Below are positions 33,001 through 44,097 of a stretch of DNA of 64,000 nt, piece after piece. The notes beneath the pieces were generated by a model. It worked only from the letters and a program-made list of their open reading frames with translations, was not told the origin of the DNA and searched no databases. This DNA is from Panicum virgatum (taxonomy: Eukaryota; Streptophyta; Magnoliopsida; Poales; Poaceae). Both the position numbers and the translations under genes were made by a program. The stretch is from the NCBI RefSeq assembly GCF_016808335.1, contig NC_053150.1, positions 24,510,538-24,574,537 on the forward strand. Reading direction: 5' to 3'. Every line of letters starts with the position of its first letter. The first letter of the stretch is position 1.

Positions 33001-34648
33001 GGTAGTCGTCCATGGCGAGAAAGTTTAAGTTGTTTGGTGCTTGGCCACTTGATTGGAGGCGTGCAAGTTGTCGAAACTAGTCTGTGCAGTTCATATACTA
33101 GCAACAACGAAATGAGCAAGGAAGCCTCGGCTGCCGCCCCACCCCACTCGCTAAAATCGCTTTTTTCAATTTCACAAGCAAAGAAACAAGGAACACACAA
33201 TCCAATTCCTGCATCTTTTTCTTGGTTCCCAACACAGTTGGATCAAACCGATCCTGAACACAGAAACACCACCAAGAATCCCCCACCGGAGGCAGCAGAG
33301 CAGCCACCCCCAAACCCCACACGGGCCCCGCCGGCTGCTGTGCCACGGAGGGACGCCGAGGGTGGCCGCGCGCCGCCGGATCTCCAGCCAGTACCGCCCG
33401 ACCGTCGTGCCTTCACTACAGGGACACAGGAGCCTCCGTGCTGCCGCAAATCGCCTCACTCCGCTCGCCTGCTCCCAGCTGCACGCGCGCCGCTTCGATT
33501 CGGTGACGCGGACGGAAGGAGCCAAAGGGGCAGCAGGGCGCGGATGGGAGCCGGCGGGCGTCCCAGGGGAGGGGCTGCCACGGGTGCTGGCCTGCTTGCT
33601 ACGAGAAACGAAGGTAGGGAGAGAGAAGCTACCTTTGGAAGGAGGAAAAAGAAAAATGCTGATGTGTGGACCCACCGTCTGATAGTTGGTATAGGGGGAG
33701 ATATATAGTATGAATGAGTGTGAGAGAACTGAATATAAAGGAGAGAATTTCAATGACCAGACAAGAATATTAATTTTAGAAGATGAATTTAGAATATGAT
33801 GAGCGCAGACAATTTTATTGGATCAACCAACTCCAATGAATTTGGAATCCGCCGATCCAATGAATTTGTGCAAACTCAATAGAAAATACTATGCTGTAGT
33901 CGAGGACAAAGACCCCGACGCCATTTTGATATGGCTTCGCCCCTGCTCGGTTCTAGGGCCGGCGACACTGGCGAGCAGATATGCTCGAAGGGAAATCAGA
34001 CATTTCCTTGACTGAACTAATCCAGTGGTCAAAGTAAATCTAGTTTATTTATTTTTTTCAAAGGAATAAAACCAATTTATTGACAACAATTTTCGAAGCA
34101 TTGCACATATCACTTAAGCTAGTTTCACTGGGGGGATTTATGGAGAATTTCATTGCCTTAAATATTTTCAACTTTTCTAACATAGTAAGGAGAGAGAATG
34201 ATGGAGTTTTATGGGATGTGATGAGAGTTTCATCACCATAAAACTCATCTAGCATAATTATTTAGTTTCCAGTTTAGGTAACTCTGAGTCATACTTGTTA
34301 AGACAAATTATTTGGCAAAGCTCCTCAATTTGACAACACTTAAACATTATTTTGCCTCCGTTGTAGATGTGGGCCCCACCGCAACTACCTCTAGCTTCCA
34401 TCCACACGGTGGTGTCGACCTCGGCTAGCCTCCCTCACCTAAGACGTGTCGTCGGCACTCCATCTTATCAAGACAGCGCAGCAAGCAGCTGAGAGTAGCG
34501 TGGTTGGACCGCTGCAATTGAGCTCCCACCAGTAGCAGCTGCAGAGCCACACGCCGCCGCCACTGCAGCTGTAGAAGCCTCGCGTCGCCAGCGCAACAGC
34601 AGCCGATGCCGGGGCCGCGCTCTGCACAGCGCCAAAGTCGCGCACCGC
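33001..34648. repeat. non-coding, with a worn MITE
   Basis: 33,110-33,680 is GC-rich with overlapping open frames on both strands and no domain. 34,110-34,262 holds inverted atgagagtttcatc and ataaaactcatc motifs like a worn MITE. Nothing else is supported. Confidence 0.3.
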
Positions 34649-35395
34649 TATAGATGACCAAATGGGTGGCCCAGCCCAACATGACACTAACCCGCTTTAG
34701 GCACAGCCCACTTAGACACGCTAAGTTAACTGTGTCGTGTCGTGCTGATTCATGGGCCGAGGCAGCGGCCTAGGCACGACCTGAAGGTCGCTGGACCGTG
34801 CTGGGCCGGCCCATCTAACCCATCAACACGCCAACCCGCCGGCCGATCCAGCACGCCTCCGCCACGGCTCGCCAGCCGCAGCCTGCACGCGTCGCCGCCG
34901 CTCGCCGGCTGCAGCCTGCGTGTGCCACCGCTGCTCGCTGGGCGTCCCAGCTCGCGCTTGCCCCGGCCTGCGCACGCCGGCCGCCCCATCCTGCACGTGC
35001 CGCTGCCGCTCACGGGCCCATCGCGCGCACGCCTGGCGCCGCTCGCCGGCCGTCCGCAGCCCGTGGCTATGCGCCCGCCGACCGCCTCCGGCCCTCCCCT
35101 GCGCCGGCCGCCGCCGCTTGCAAGTTTGGTGTGCACGAGAGAGAGAGGGATCGAGAGAGTTGAGTGTGGCGGCTGAGTGGATGGAAGTGAGGGAGAGATA
35201 GGGATTGGGGTTTTAGGGTTGAGGGGGGGAATATGGGCTATTAATGGGCCAAATTGTTCCAGACACAAAATAAGTCGTGTCTGATCGGGTTAGGCCCGTT
35301 AGTTGTGTCGCGTCCTGGTCAGCACTATGGGTCGGAGTCCAGGCCCAGGCACTACCCTATGCATCGTGTCGGGTCGACCCTGACCCTATAGGTCG
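34649..35395. repeat. hAT-like repeat rich in GGCCC motifs
   Basis: The left part (tagatgaccaaatgggtggc) resembles the complement of the right end (caggcgacctatagggtca). The sequence has tgggccggccc-type motifs typical of a widespread grass non-autonomous element. No target duplication was found. The GC-rich centre (34,840-35,120) has frames open on both strands, not treated as genes. Confidence 0.4.
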
Positions 35396-35419
35396 CCTGG
35401 CCGGTACTAAGTGGGTCGT

Positions 35420-37431
35420 CACTTAGTACCGGTCAGGCCGGCCAGTGTTACCAACCGGTACTAAAGTGCATGCAACGCAGGCGCTGCAGGTGTAACCATT
35501 TAGTACCGGTCGGTGATACCAACCGGTACTAAATGTTTTTTTTTCTATTTTTTCATTTTTTAGGTTTCAACTAATTCGTATTCGTGTATGTTTGCGTATT
35601 CGTGTACGGCTGCATATTTGTATTCTTGTACGTCTGCGTATTCATATATATTCTTATCTAGCATACAATAGAATACATTTATTATAATTACATAAACTTG
35701 AAATATTATATGTACTTCTAATATATATATGTTAATAATGAACTCGGGATTCATAATATATTTACAAGTCGTCGTGAACATAAGTTTTGTCCAAAAAATT
35801 TGTACAAGATACTAAGTGTTCTTAGGCGTCTCATCATCGCTGATGTCCTTATTCGGATCCACTCGACCCACACATATCTTAGGATCCGCATAAAATTCTC
35901 CATTTGGATTTATGACCTCATCTAGGAGGAATGCACAGATTGATTCTTAAATTGCTTTGATTCTTTCCGGTTGGATGAGGTCATCTGCCATAGTAGTAAT
36001 CTGTCAGTGCAAACACCAATATTTTCAATTAGTACCTAGATGGAACTAAATGCAAGTAATTGTTAGTAATGTTGTTCTACGTACATTGAAATCATGTTGT
36101 GACATTGAGCTGCGGCAACAAAAATCCATAATGTACTCACATACGTAGTAGCCACATAGGTTGTTTCCTGGCTGCTGTCTCATAATCTATATATACATAT
36201 ATATATGTATATAGATGGGTTATGAAATATTTATGTTGATTAAAGAAATGACAGTAGATGTGCGATATGTATTCGTACCGTCCAGTTAGTGTTCAATTCT
36301 AGCAGGGCTGGTGGTGACGAGATTCTTATATGTTTTTGGAGGAAGCGAGCCCATACCCTTTGCATGATGTTTATGAGGTCTTGGTAATAATATGTTAGCT
36401 TCCTCAAGGAGTCGTACCCGAACTCGGCATTTATCGATCTCGATAATAAGAAGGATCCAGTGGAACCTATTTCATACACATATATGTATAAGAAATGTTG
36501 GATATATATACACATATATATAGTCAAGTCAAGAAAAAAAGATAAAGAACTCACTCGAAGTTGTATGGTAACAGAATGTATGGACAAGTATTCTGCTTAT
36601 GCAAGGCCCTGAGTATGTTGTTCTCGGCCCGATTAGGCCATTTCCTGACACTCTCCTTATGTATATTATATGGGTCTATGAAGCCGACGTGATAGTACTT
36701 TTTTTTCTGGCATTCTTGAACCTTCATCCTACACGATTAAAAAAGAAGAAAGAGGATGAGAAAAGACATAATTAGTAGAGCTAGAGTACTATATATAAAT
36801 TTACAAGCTGAATACATCATGAATTGACACACAATCCAACAATAAAAAATTTACATAATATAACTATGCCATTAACTATTTAAATTTACAAGTTAAATAC
36901 ATCATAATGCAACAATATGAAAATTATTAAACTCAGATATATAATAACATGATTCTCCAACAATTTTCTACGATTTTCCATGATTCTCCAACAATTTTCA
37001 ACAATAAGTACATGATTCTACTATTTTCTATGATTTCCATGATTCTCCAACAATTTTCAACAATAAGTACATGATTCTACGATTTTTCAACTATTTTTTA
37101 TGATTTTTTAGAAAATCATACAATTTTTACATAAATTTCTACAAGTCTCTAAAATTTTCCTATAATATCCAAATATTTTCTACAATTTTGTACAAGTTTC
37201 CTATAATTTCCAACTAATTTCTGCAATTTTCATATAATTTCCAACAATATCCAACTATTTTCTACACCTTTTTCTATAATTTCCAACTATTTCTAACCAT
37301 TTTCTATTAAAAAATACATATGTTGATGTCAGTACTGGTTGTGCTGACGTCAGCAGAGGGCTTACGTCAGCCCTCTCTCTGCTGTGCGCGGGCAGCGGGC
37401 GCTGGCGGCGCGGTGAGGCCGGGGCGGCTGC
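35420..37431 (-). mobile_element. CACTA element, 3' portion, cut by the chromovirus
   Basis: The terminus reads CACTTAGTACCGGTCAGG at 35,420. Subterminal accggtactaa units repeat near 35,455 and 35,505-35,530. A Ulp1-type protease relic lies inward, as in many grass CACTA elements. An AT-rich stretch with direct repeats of gattctccaacaattttcaa follows (36,930-37,310), then a GC-rich stretch with gacgtcag motifs that ends at the LTR at 37,432. No transposase part is seen here. Confidence 0.65.
35812..36728 (-). pseudogene. Ulp1-like cysteine protease (C48) of the CACTA element
   Basis: Exons on the minus strand: about 36,728-36,594 (KVQECQKKKYYHVGFIDPYN to ILLPYNF, GTGAGT donor); about 36,470-36,281 (FHWILLIIEIDK, then shifted frame YDSLRKLTYYYQDL); about 36,186-36,085 (QPGNNLCGYYVCEYIMDF); and about 35,999-35,812 (ITTMADDLIQPERIKAI, a TAA, then FLLDEVINPNGEFYADPKI, ending at a stop at 35,812). 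The His (FHW), Asp (YDS) and Cys (LCGYY) of the Ulp1 triad are all visible. A frameshift near 36,435 and an in-frame TAA at about 35,950 disable it. Such proteases accompany the transposase in plant CACTA elements; their role in transposition is unsettled. Confidence 0.75.
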
Positions 37432-40400
37432 TGTAACATCCGTAAAAATTCATCCAACTAAATCACTCGCTAAAAATCATTTTCAAAATCTTTTTCGTCG
37501 ACGAGCTCAAATCGTTTCAAAATCTTTTTCCGTCCGAGCTCCCAATCTCCCGAAATTTTCTCCTAGCATTTCGCCGTTTCGACACCAGTAACGATTGCTG
37601 TCTCGTCTCTCTGTTCTTCCTCGATCTGCGTGCATGTCGCTTTCCGGCCGAACGCCGCGGCACAGGCGTGGCCGACCGCCGCCGCGAATCCCGCCGCGTC
37701 TCTCTCTCTCTTTTCCTTTTTTCTTTTTCTCCACTTTCTTTTCCCTTTTCTTTTTTCTTTTTCCCTCCTCCTTTCTTCTCCTTCTTCCTTCTTCTCTCCT
37801 TTCCCGCACGCGCGGTGCGCCGAGCGCGCTCGACACCAGCGCCCAGCCCTCCCGGCCACCGCCGCCCCCACTTGGACCACTTGCGCGTCCTTCCTCTGCC
37901 GCACCATCACTCCGCCGCCACTACGCGCCACCGCCCTTCCTGCTCGCTTCATCGCCCGTGCCCGCCCCGGCGATCCGCCCTCGCCGCACACCGCCACCAC
38001 CACACGCGGCCGTCCTCTCTGCTCACTCCCCCCCACTTGCGGCCTCTCCCTGCTCGCCCGTCCCGTCTCGCTGTGCGCCGTGCCCCCTTGCCCGCCTCGA
38101 CACACGTGTGCCCAAGCAGCAGCAGCAGAGCTCGCACGGAGCCGAGCTCTCGTGCAGCACGCCGCCGCGCGACACCTCGCCGTTGGCCGCCGCACCACCC
38201 CTGGGCGCCGCCTCCCCCGCTACGCGCCACCGACCAGTCGACTACCCCTGCACGTCGTCGCCTCAGCCCCACCACACCGCTTCGCGATGCCGAAATGGCC
38301 CCCACCGCCATTAATCGCCCGCCCTCGAGCTCACCGGCCGGCCACCGCTCTCCCCCCTCCTCCTTGCTCCACCCGGCCTATAAGTAGGCCCTCCATCGAG
38401 CCCTCCATCCCCACGACTCGCCAACCACCGTGCACCTCCCTCCCTGGCCTCCCAGCGCCGCCACCCCGAAGCTCCACCGCCGCCTCCATCCGGCCACCGT
38501 GGGCGCGCCTCCCCGCTCCACCCCAGCCCGAGGTAGTAGGGGGAATAGAACCCCCTCGCTCTCCTCGTTCTTTTCCCCCACCTCTCGGCCGCCGCCACGG
38601 CCTAGGCCGCCGGCGAGGGCCGCCGCCGTACGCCCCCTCCTCTCTACTGTTCGGGAGAGAGGAGGAAGAAGGGCGATTTTGCCCTGAGCCCCTGCCCTTT
38701 TCCTCTTTTTCCAGAAGAGCCCTTCCACTCTTTTAATTCTTTTGCAAAAGAAGCCCTCCCTTTTTCTATTTTTGATAATTAGCCCTCCCACCATATAAAC
38801 ATAATTTTAAATAGACCCCTGCCCCTTTCTGGAGTAACACAAATATTTTCAGAAATTATAATCAAGTCTTTCCACCCTCAAAAATATTTACAAAGAAGCC
38901 CCTGAACCCCGGTTTAGCCCCTAGACGCCTCTTCGACCTATCATTTCATGCGCCAAAAATCCTCTGTTTGCCCCGAAACTTTACTACGCCATTTCTAACA
39001 TGATTTCAGCCTTGGCATTAGAAAACCACCCAAAAATATTACTCCTATCTCCATATCTTAATTTTTTTTTCCGATTCGAGCTCAACGACAAAACCTTTAT
39101 TTCTTTTTCTTTATTGTGTGCCTGTTTGTGTGCGTCGTAGATCACGGTGTGAACGAGGGAGAACCCGTCTACGAGCAGTACCGTGACAAGTGTGTGAGGA
39201 CCAGTACCGCGAACCCGAACCTGAAGGACAGTACCTTGATCAGGACTTCCAGGAAGGCTTTGTGAACGGCAAGTTCAATCTCATCCTTTGATGCATATTT
39301 TGTCCCAATTTTATAAACACAACCTACTGGCCTGTTTTATAAAATTGCATATGCTTTTACTACTAAAACATGGTTGGATAGCCACCCCTTGATTTGTTTT
39401 AACCATTCCTTGACCATCCAGATTGATGTCTACATATGATTCGTTCTATGTGGATGTGAATCACTGCTAGAATTGCTTGGGACCTTATACTCGTTCTACT
39501 ACACATCAAATGTGATTATTTATAAAAGAAAATGTGTGAGCGTGTGGGAAGGGAAAACGGTGGATTTGTTGAAAATGAATGAAAGACGTGTCTCGATGAG
39601 ATGGATGGCATTTCTGTGTGAATTGCCAGAATTTGTGCTCGTACCTATGTGGTTGAGTAAGATTGGGAGATATCCATCTTGTCACCATTAAGGACCGAGT
39701 TGATGTGTCATCTTGCCTGACTCAACTATCATGCAAACCACTCGACCGTTGTGTGTGGCAATGGCTCAGCATAAACCCCACTAGTTAGTCTGATAGTCAT
39801 CAGGAGGACTGAGAGCAACGGGTGATCAAGGAGAAGGGATAAGCTCTATGTGACTTCTGCCCCGGTTAAACCTCAGTGATATGTCAATGACCCCTTGGTG
39901 GATCCCGTGGTGGCTAGTCAGGTCTAGCTAAGGCGGGTAATAGCTTTGTCGGGATCTGCACCGACACTATGGTGACCGTGCTGTGGTACCCCGCTTGTGG
40001 GTAAAGTTGCACACCTCTGCAGAGTTAAAAACCTATTTGAATAGCCGTGCCCACAGTACTGAGCGAGTTACGGTTTGGTCACATAACTAGTGTTTCTTCT
40101 AGGAATTGTTGGGATGGCGTGAGTTGTTTTGGTAAGGTGTCCGGCAACTGTGCCGTGTGCTACGGCGGATGAGGAGTCCGGTGGCAACTTTTAAAATCTT
40201 GGATCCTGTGTGGATCAACCCCACCGATTAGAAAAGAATTGTTTTAAAAACCTGTTTCAAAAAAACCCTTGCATGTGTTAAAATTAGCTTTCCGCAAATT
40301 AAACCCTAGCCTTATCCTTGATTTATCCTGTGCATGAACTCTGTTTATACCCCCTCCGTGGGTGCGGTTGGACTTACTGAGTACGTTTGTACTCACCCCT

Positions 40401-40712
40401 TAATTTTTACAGAGGAAGATTCAGACTTTGTTCCCAAGTACGTTGAGTAGGGGTTCCGTTCTGCACCCAACCTTGCCTGTGGATAGCATCACCCGCAGGA
40501 AGCTTCGTATGGCGCAAGACTCTGATGACCTCTTCGTAGTTAATATCATTGTTTGGGTTTTAGTTGTTATCCTTGCAATAGTGGCGCTTCATTGCCCATT
40601 ACCGCGTAGAGTTGTACGGTGATGTACCATCTGATGTAATAAATGTGTTATCAGCCTCCTAGGACTGATATTTGTATCACATTTAAGTCACCTCTTGTGA
40701 GGGGACGCTTTA
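37432..40712 (+). mobile_element. 5' LTR of the chromovirus
   Basis: Starts TGTAACATCCGTAAAAATTC and ends GGGGACGCTTTA (about 3.28 kb). A TATAAG box is at 38,379-38,384 within a C-rich region. It is collinear with 60,535-63,767. Long open frames within it, such as that at 37,630-38,736, come from C-rich low-complexity DNA. Confidence 0.88.
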
Positions 40713-40714
40713 CG

Positions 40715-40726
40715 TGGTATCAGAGC
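40715..40726 (+). other. primer binding site (initiator tRNA-Met)
   Basis: TGGTATCAGAGC directly follows the 5' LTR. This is the standard plant iMet primer site. Confidence 0.9.
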
Positions 40727-40727
40727 C

Positions 40728-40733
40728 GTAAGT
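40728..40733 (+). promoter_or_regulatory. predicted 5' splice site in the element leader
   Basis: GTAAGT, the best-matching plant donor, begins two bases after the primer site (context GAGCC|GTAAGTTGG). Splice-acceptor-like sequences end exactly at the ATGs at 40,854, 41,739 and 42,903. Confidence 0.5.
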
Positions 40734-40853
40734 TGGCCGTAGGACGTGACCCCTGGGATCGAGACCCTTTTTCTAAGCTTTTCCACATTAGAACTTTCCT
40801 TGCTTAACCCTTTTTCAACACAATCACTCACCACTGACTCTTGCTTGTTCTAG

Positions 40854-41586
40854 ATGGCTGACAACGGATGGAGTAACGGAATCTTTTTCGCAGTGCCTGG
40901 CCTCCCTAAGTTATTGCTACTCAGCCTGGAACGCGTCGGAGTTGTGGACACACCGGAGTACATCTACCGGGAGTTGTGGACATACCGGGAGTATGACTCC
41001 AGGGGCACCCGTCGGTGTGACATAATGATCTTCGTGGGAAAGAGCACCCGCTATCCTGATGTGGAGCCCTGGTTCATCTCCACCACTGGCTTTTGCTTCC
41101 CAGACACCTACCAAAAAGCCCTACGACGTCTGCGTATGGTTTACAAACATCATCTTCAGCGGACTCCTATGAGATTTTTCCCGCCTACTGAAGGAAGAGG
41201 ATGCTCATGGATTGCCCGGATGAGAGGACTTGGAAGGGAAGAAAAAGAACTAGAGGATACAGTCTCCCACCTATCCATCTACCTCACCGGCTTGGACCAA
41301 CTCTACCGCGAACAAGCGGCACAACTGAAATACCAAATCCGCAGGGCAGAAAAGGCAATCCAAGAGATGGAGTCACAACGGATAAGAACCGTACAATCCA
41401 AGAATTCCCTAGCCACTCCAAACCCATTGGCAAAACCATGAGGCTCACAGAGGAGCAGGTGGATGGTTAGAAGAAGAACCCGAAAAAACCCATTGGGATA
41501 AGGGTACTCAGACCGAAGATGAGATGTTGGAGCAGTGTCTTCCACTAAAGAAGCGCCCTATCCAGATCGAGGAAGAATCCCCTTGA
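40854..41586 (+). pseudogene. pre-gag ORF 1, unknown function
   Basis: The open frame 40,854-41,441 encodes 195 residues starting MADNGWSNGIFFAVPGL. The reading resumes in another frame and ends EEPEKTHWDKGTQTEDEM...EEESP at 41,586, so the original protein was probably about 240 residues. Visible parts are an N-terminal region of about 130 residues with STRYPDVEPW and TYQKALRRLRMVYKHHL, and a charged, probably coiled-coil tail around YREQAAQLKYQIRRAEKAIQ. No signal peptide, metal site or known domain was recognised. It is clearly related to pre-gag ORF 2, 300 bp downstream. The ATG follows ttgcttgttctag, a good splice acceptor with a ctgac branch-like motif. It does not resemble gag or pol. 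Confidence 0.6.
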
Positions 41587-41738
41587 TAGGAGAGTAGTAC
41601 ACCTAGGCTAGAGTCTCTATCCTAATAATCATGTATCCATGGAAAATGTACCACACTCTGTTGTAATAATAAGAACCATCTATCTCCTTTGTACCCGAGT
41701 ATCTGTGCAAGGCTTGTTCACCCTATCTTTGTTTTCAG

Positions 41739-42625
41739 ATGGCTGAGAAAGGATGGACCCAGGGCATTTGCCAAGCTGCCCCCAGCTTCCCCAGCCTTTT
41801 GATCAATGCCCTGGAGAGTCTTGGTGTGTCGGAACACCCAAGGTACTACAGCAGGGAGTACGAGCACCATGGTACCCTCCGCTGCAGGGTGATCCTGGTC
41901 ATCGCCAAAAGTGACCGCTACCCCATCATCCAGTCATGGCGAGTGACCACACCGGGTTTAGGTACCAAGACACCTATCCCTTAGTCGTCAAGAAGGTGCT
42001 CCGTTATCTGTGCCGGATTTTCGAGGGACATCTCGCCCCCACACCATTGAGGATCTTTCCTCCGGCCATCAGAACCCTAGTTTGGGAGGCTCGCATGAGA
42101 AGCCTGGAACGGCGATGCCAGGAACAGGACCCCCTGTACCAAGTGGCTACTTACCTAGCCTCCTTGGATCAGCTCTTTGACGAGCAAGCTAGCATCCCGA
42201 GGGAGTAGACCCATCGGGTCGAGGAAACAGAGCTCGCGATAAGAATGCATCAAATCCGGGTGGCTCAAGCCGAGGCAAGAGCCGTAGCCGCGGTCAGTAG
42301 TGAAGCGGTTGCCCAAGAGAGCCTCAGGCTGGCCCGGGACCTGCGTATACAAGAATGGACCAGAAGTGGAATGCCAGTCCCGGCAATTAGAGAAATCCAT
42401 ATCCTACTTGGGACGCCCTTCATTGGATGAGGACCACTTTTTGGGACCCCACAAGCCCCACCCGAGAACCCTGAAGGGCCTACTGCCGCCGTTGAAGGAT
42501 AAGCTGCTGAGCAACCCCTAGAAAACGGAGACCTAGAGAACGGCGAGCAGGGAATGCTCATTCCCCTGGAGGATGTGTGTTCTCCTCCAAGGGGAGAACC
42601 CACTCAAGCCAATGAGTCTGCCTAA
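41739..42625 (+). pseudogene. pre-gag ORF 2, diverged relative of ORF 1
   Basis: It starts MAEKGWTQGICQAAPSFPSL, with the same ATGGCTGA..A.GGATGG opening as ORF 1. It shares SDRYP, TYPLVVKKVLRYLCRIFEGH, TPLRIFPP, WEARMRSL and LASLDQLFDEQAS with matching parts of ORF 1. A missing base near 41,955 shifts the frame. In-frame stops at 42,206, 42,428 and about 42,500 sit where glutamine or arginine codons changed by C-to-T would explain them. Past the coiled-coil part (RVAQAEARAVAAVSSEAVAQ) it has a longer, proline- and glutamate-rich tail ending ANESA at 42,625. The full frame spans about 295 codons. Its ATG follows ctatctttgttttcag, a strong splice acceptor. Function unknown. Confidence 0.6.
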
Positions 42626-42902
42626 GTGCTAGTGGCCGTCAAGGGATGAAGCTGTGTGTTCCGAAGTTAGAGTTGTGCCCCCCTTCTTTTGGAGTTGTGT
42701 ACCCGGACGTGTAGTACGTGTTTCGGCCTTGCCCCAGTGTTGTAGCCCCCCCTTTGCAGTAATGAAGTTGTTTGTGCTTGTTGCTTGCTAGTCTGTGTGG
42801 TTGTTGTTAGTTGGATTCTGCCTTTTCAAAAATACGAAATAAATAACTTAAACATCACTAAATCCTAATCCCAGTCTCACAAAGACTCTATCCAATCTAC
42901 AG

Positions 42903-44097
42903 ATGGCTTCCCGACATGGTTCAAGAGCCTCCCACAGTCGGACCTTTGCAACCCCAGGCGCGGGAGGACCGCAAAATGAGCACGGACAGGATCCTATTCA
43001 GAGAGAGCAGGAGGTAAACTAGCCAGGAGAAGGAAACCAAGGAGAAGTACCACTGCCACCAACTCCACCCATCAGGGACCTGGCACAGGCGATAAACAAT
43101 CAGACCCTCATATTGGAAGCCCTGGCCAATGCCCTCGTCAATAAGCGGCCACGAGAGCAAACCATGAATGACAAGCTGACAGCTTTCCTGAGAACCAAGC
43201 CACCCACCTTTGCCGGATCCAGCAACCCCTTGGAGGCAGATGATTGGCTGCGTGTGATCGAAAGGAAGCTCGAGCCATTTGAATGCCAAGACCGAAATAA
43301 AGTTCTTCTGGCAGCTCACCAACTCACCGGAACTGCCTTAGCTTGGTGGGAGAATTACTGTGCCGCTGCCGAAGATGCCACCACCATCACTTGGAACGAA
43401 TTTGTGAAAGAGTTCCGCCGCTACCATATCCTCGCAGCCACCATGAAGCACAAGGCAGATGAGTTCTGCACACTATAGCAAGGGAGCATGTCTGTGGAAG
43501 AATACACCTACCAGTTCATGGAACTTGCCCGCTATGCACCAGAGGAAGTGGATAAGGATGAAAAGAAGCAAGACATGTTCAAGAAGGGATTAAGCCCAGA
43601 ACTCCAGACCTTGCTTACCCCTCAGGTATACCCGGACTTCAATACTTTGATAAACATGGCCATTCTCACAGAAAGGGCAAAAACTGAAGAAAGGAAAAAA
43701 ACAAGCATAAGTTCCTGGAAAGTAAGGCCCGCCAGCAGAACCGCTTCCAGAAACCAAGAAGTTCCAGCTATACTGCACTAGGATCTCAGGCCCCAATGCA
43801 GTATAGGACCCAGTCTCAAGTGACAGGCCCCAGGCCCCTAACACACAGTTCAGGAACCAGAACACCATGAAAGCCCCGCAGAACAATGCCAGCCAAGTCA
43901 CCACTAACAACAACAATGCTAGGGCCTGTTTCAACTACCATGAGACAGGGCATTACATTGCCAACTACCCATATGCCAAAAACAAGCCTGCTGCATCAGC
44001 CTTCTCCATCTCGGTGAATGGGCCTAGGCCACCGATATCTGGAGCCAACCGTGTCCCCGTCGGCAGCAACAACAAGGGCAACAACAACAGCCAGTAG
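42903..44097 (+). pseudogene. chromovirus gag
   Basis: Starts MASRHGSRASHSRTFATPG right after a CAG acceptor-like site. The capsid-like part contains KPPTFAGSSNPLEADDWLRV, LTGTALAWWENYC and FVKEFRRYHILAATMKHKAD. A zinc-knuckle region at 43,927-43,980 reads CFNYHETGHYIANYPYAK: the second and last cysteines of the usual CCHC pattern are tyrosines. Stops interrupt at 43,018 and 43,477, and two frame changes fall between about 43,690 and 43,860. Gag would form the particle that packages the element RNA; this copy cannot. Confidence 0.8.

Noticed and set aside
33098..33753. Overlapping frames on both strands upstream of the Harbinger transposase relic
   Set aside because: No family motif and mirrored open frames; composition explains them.
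37595..38736. Long overlapping open frames in the 5' LTR (and again at 60,706-61,845 in the 3' LTR)
   Set aside because: They are proline/serine/arginine low-complexity frames open on both strands in C-rich LTR DNA, with no domain.
40428..40622. 64-residue frame with a hydrophobic stretch, found in both chromovirus LTRs
   Set aside because: The two LTRs descend from one sequence, so its presence in both is no evidence of selection. It lies in the LTR end region with no start context.
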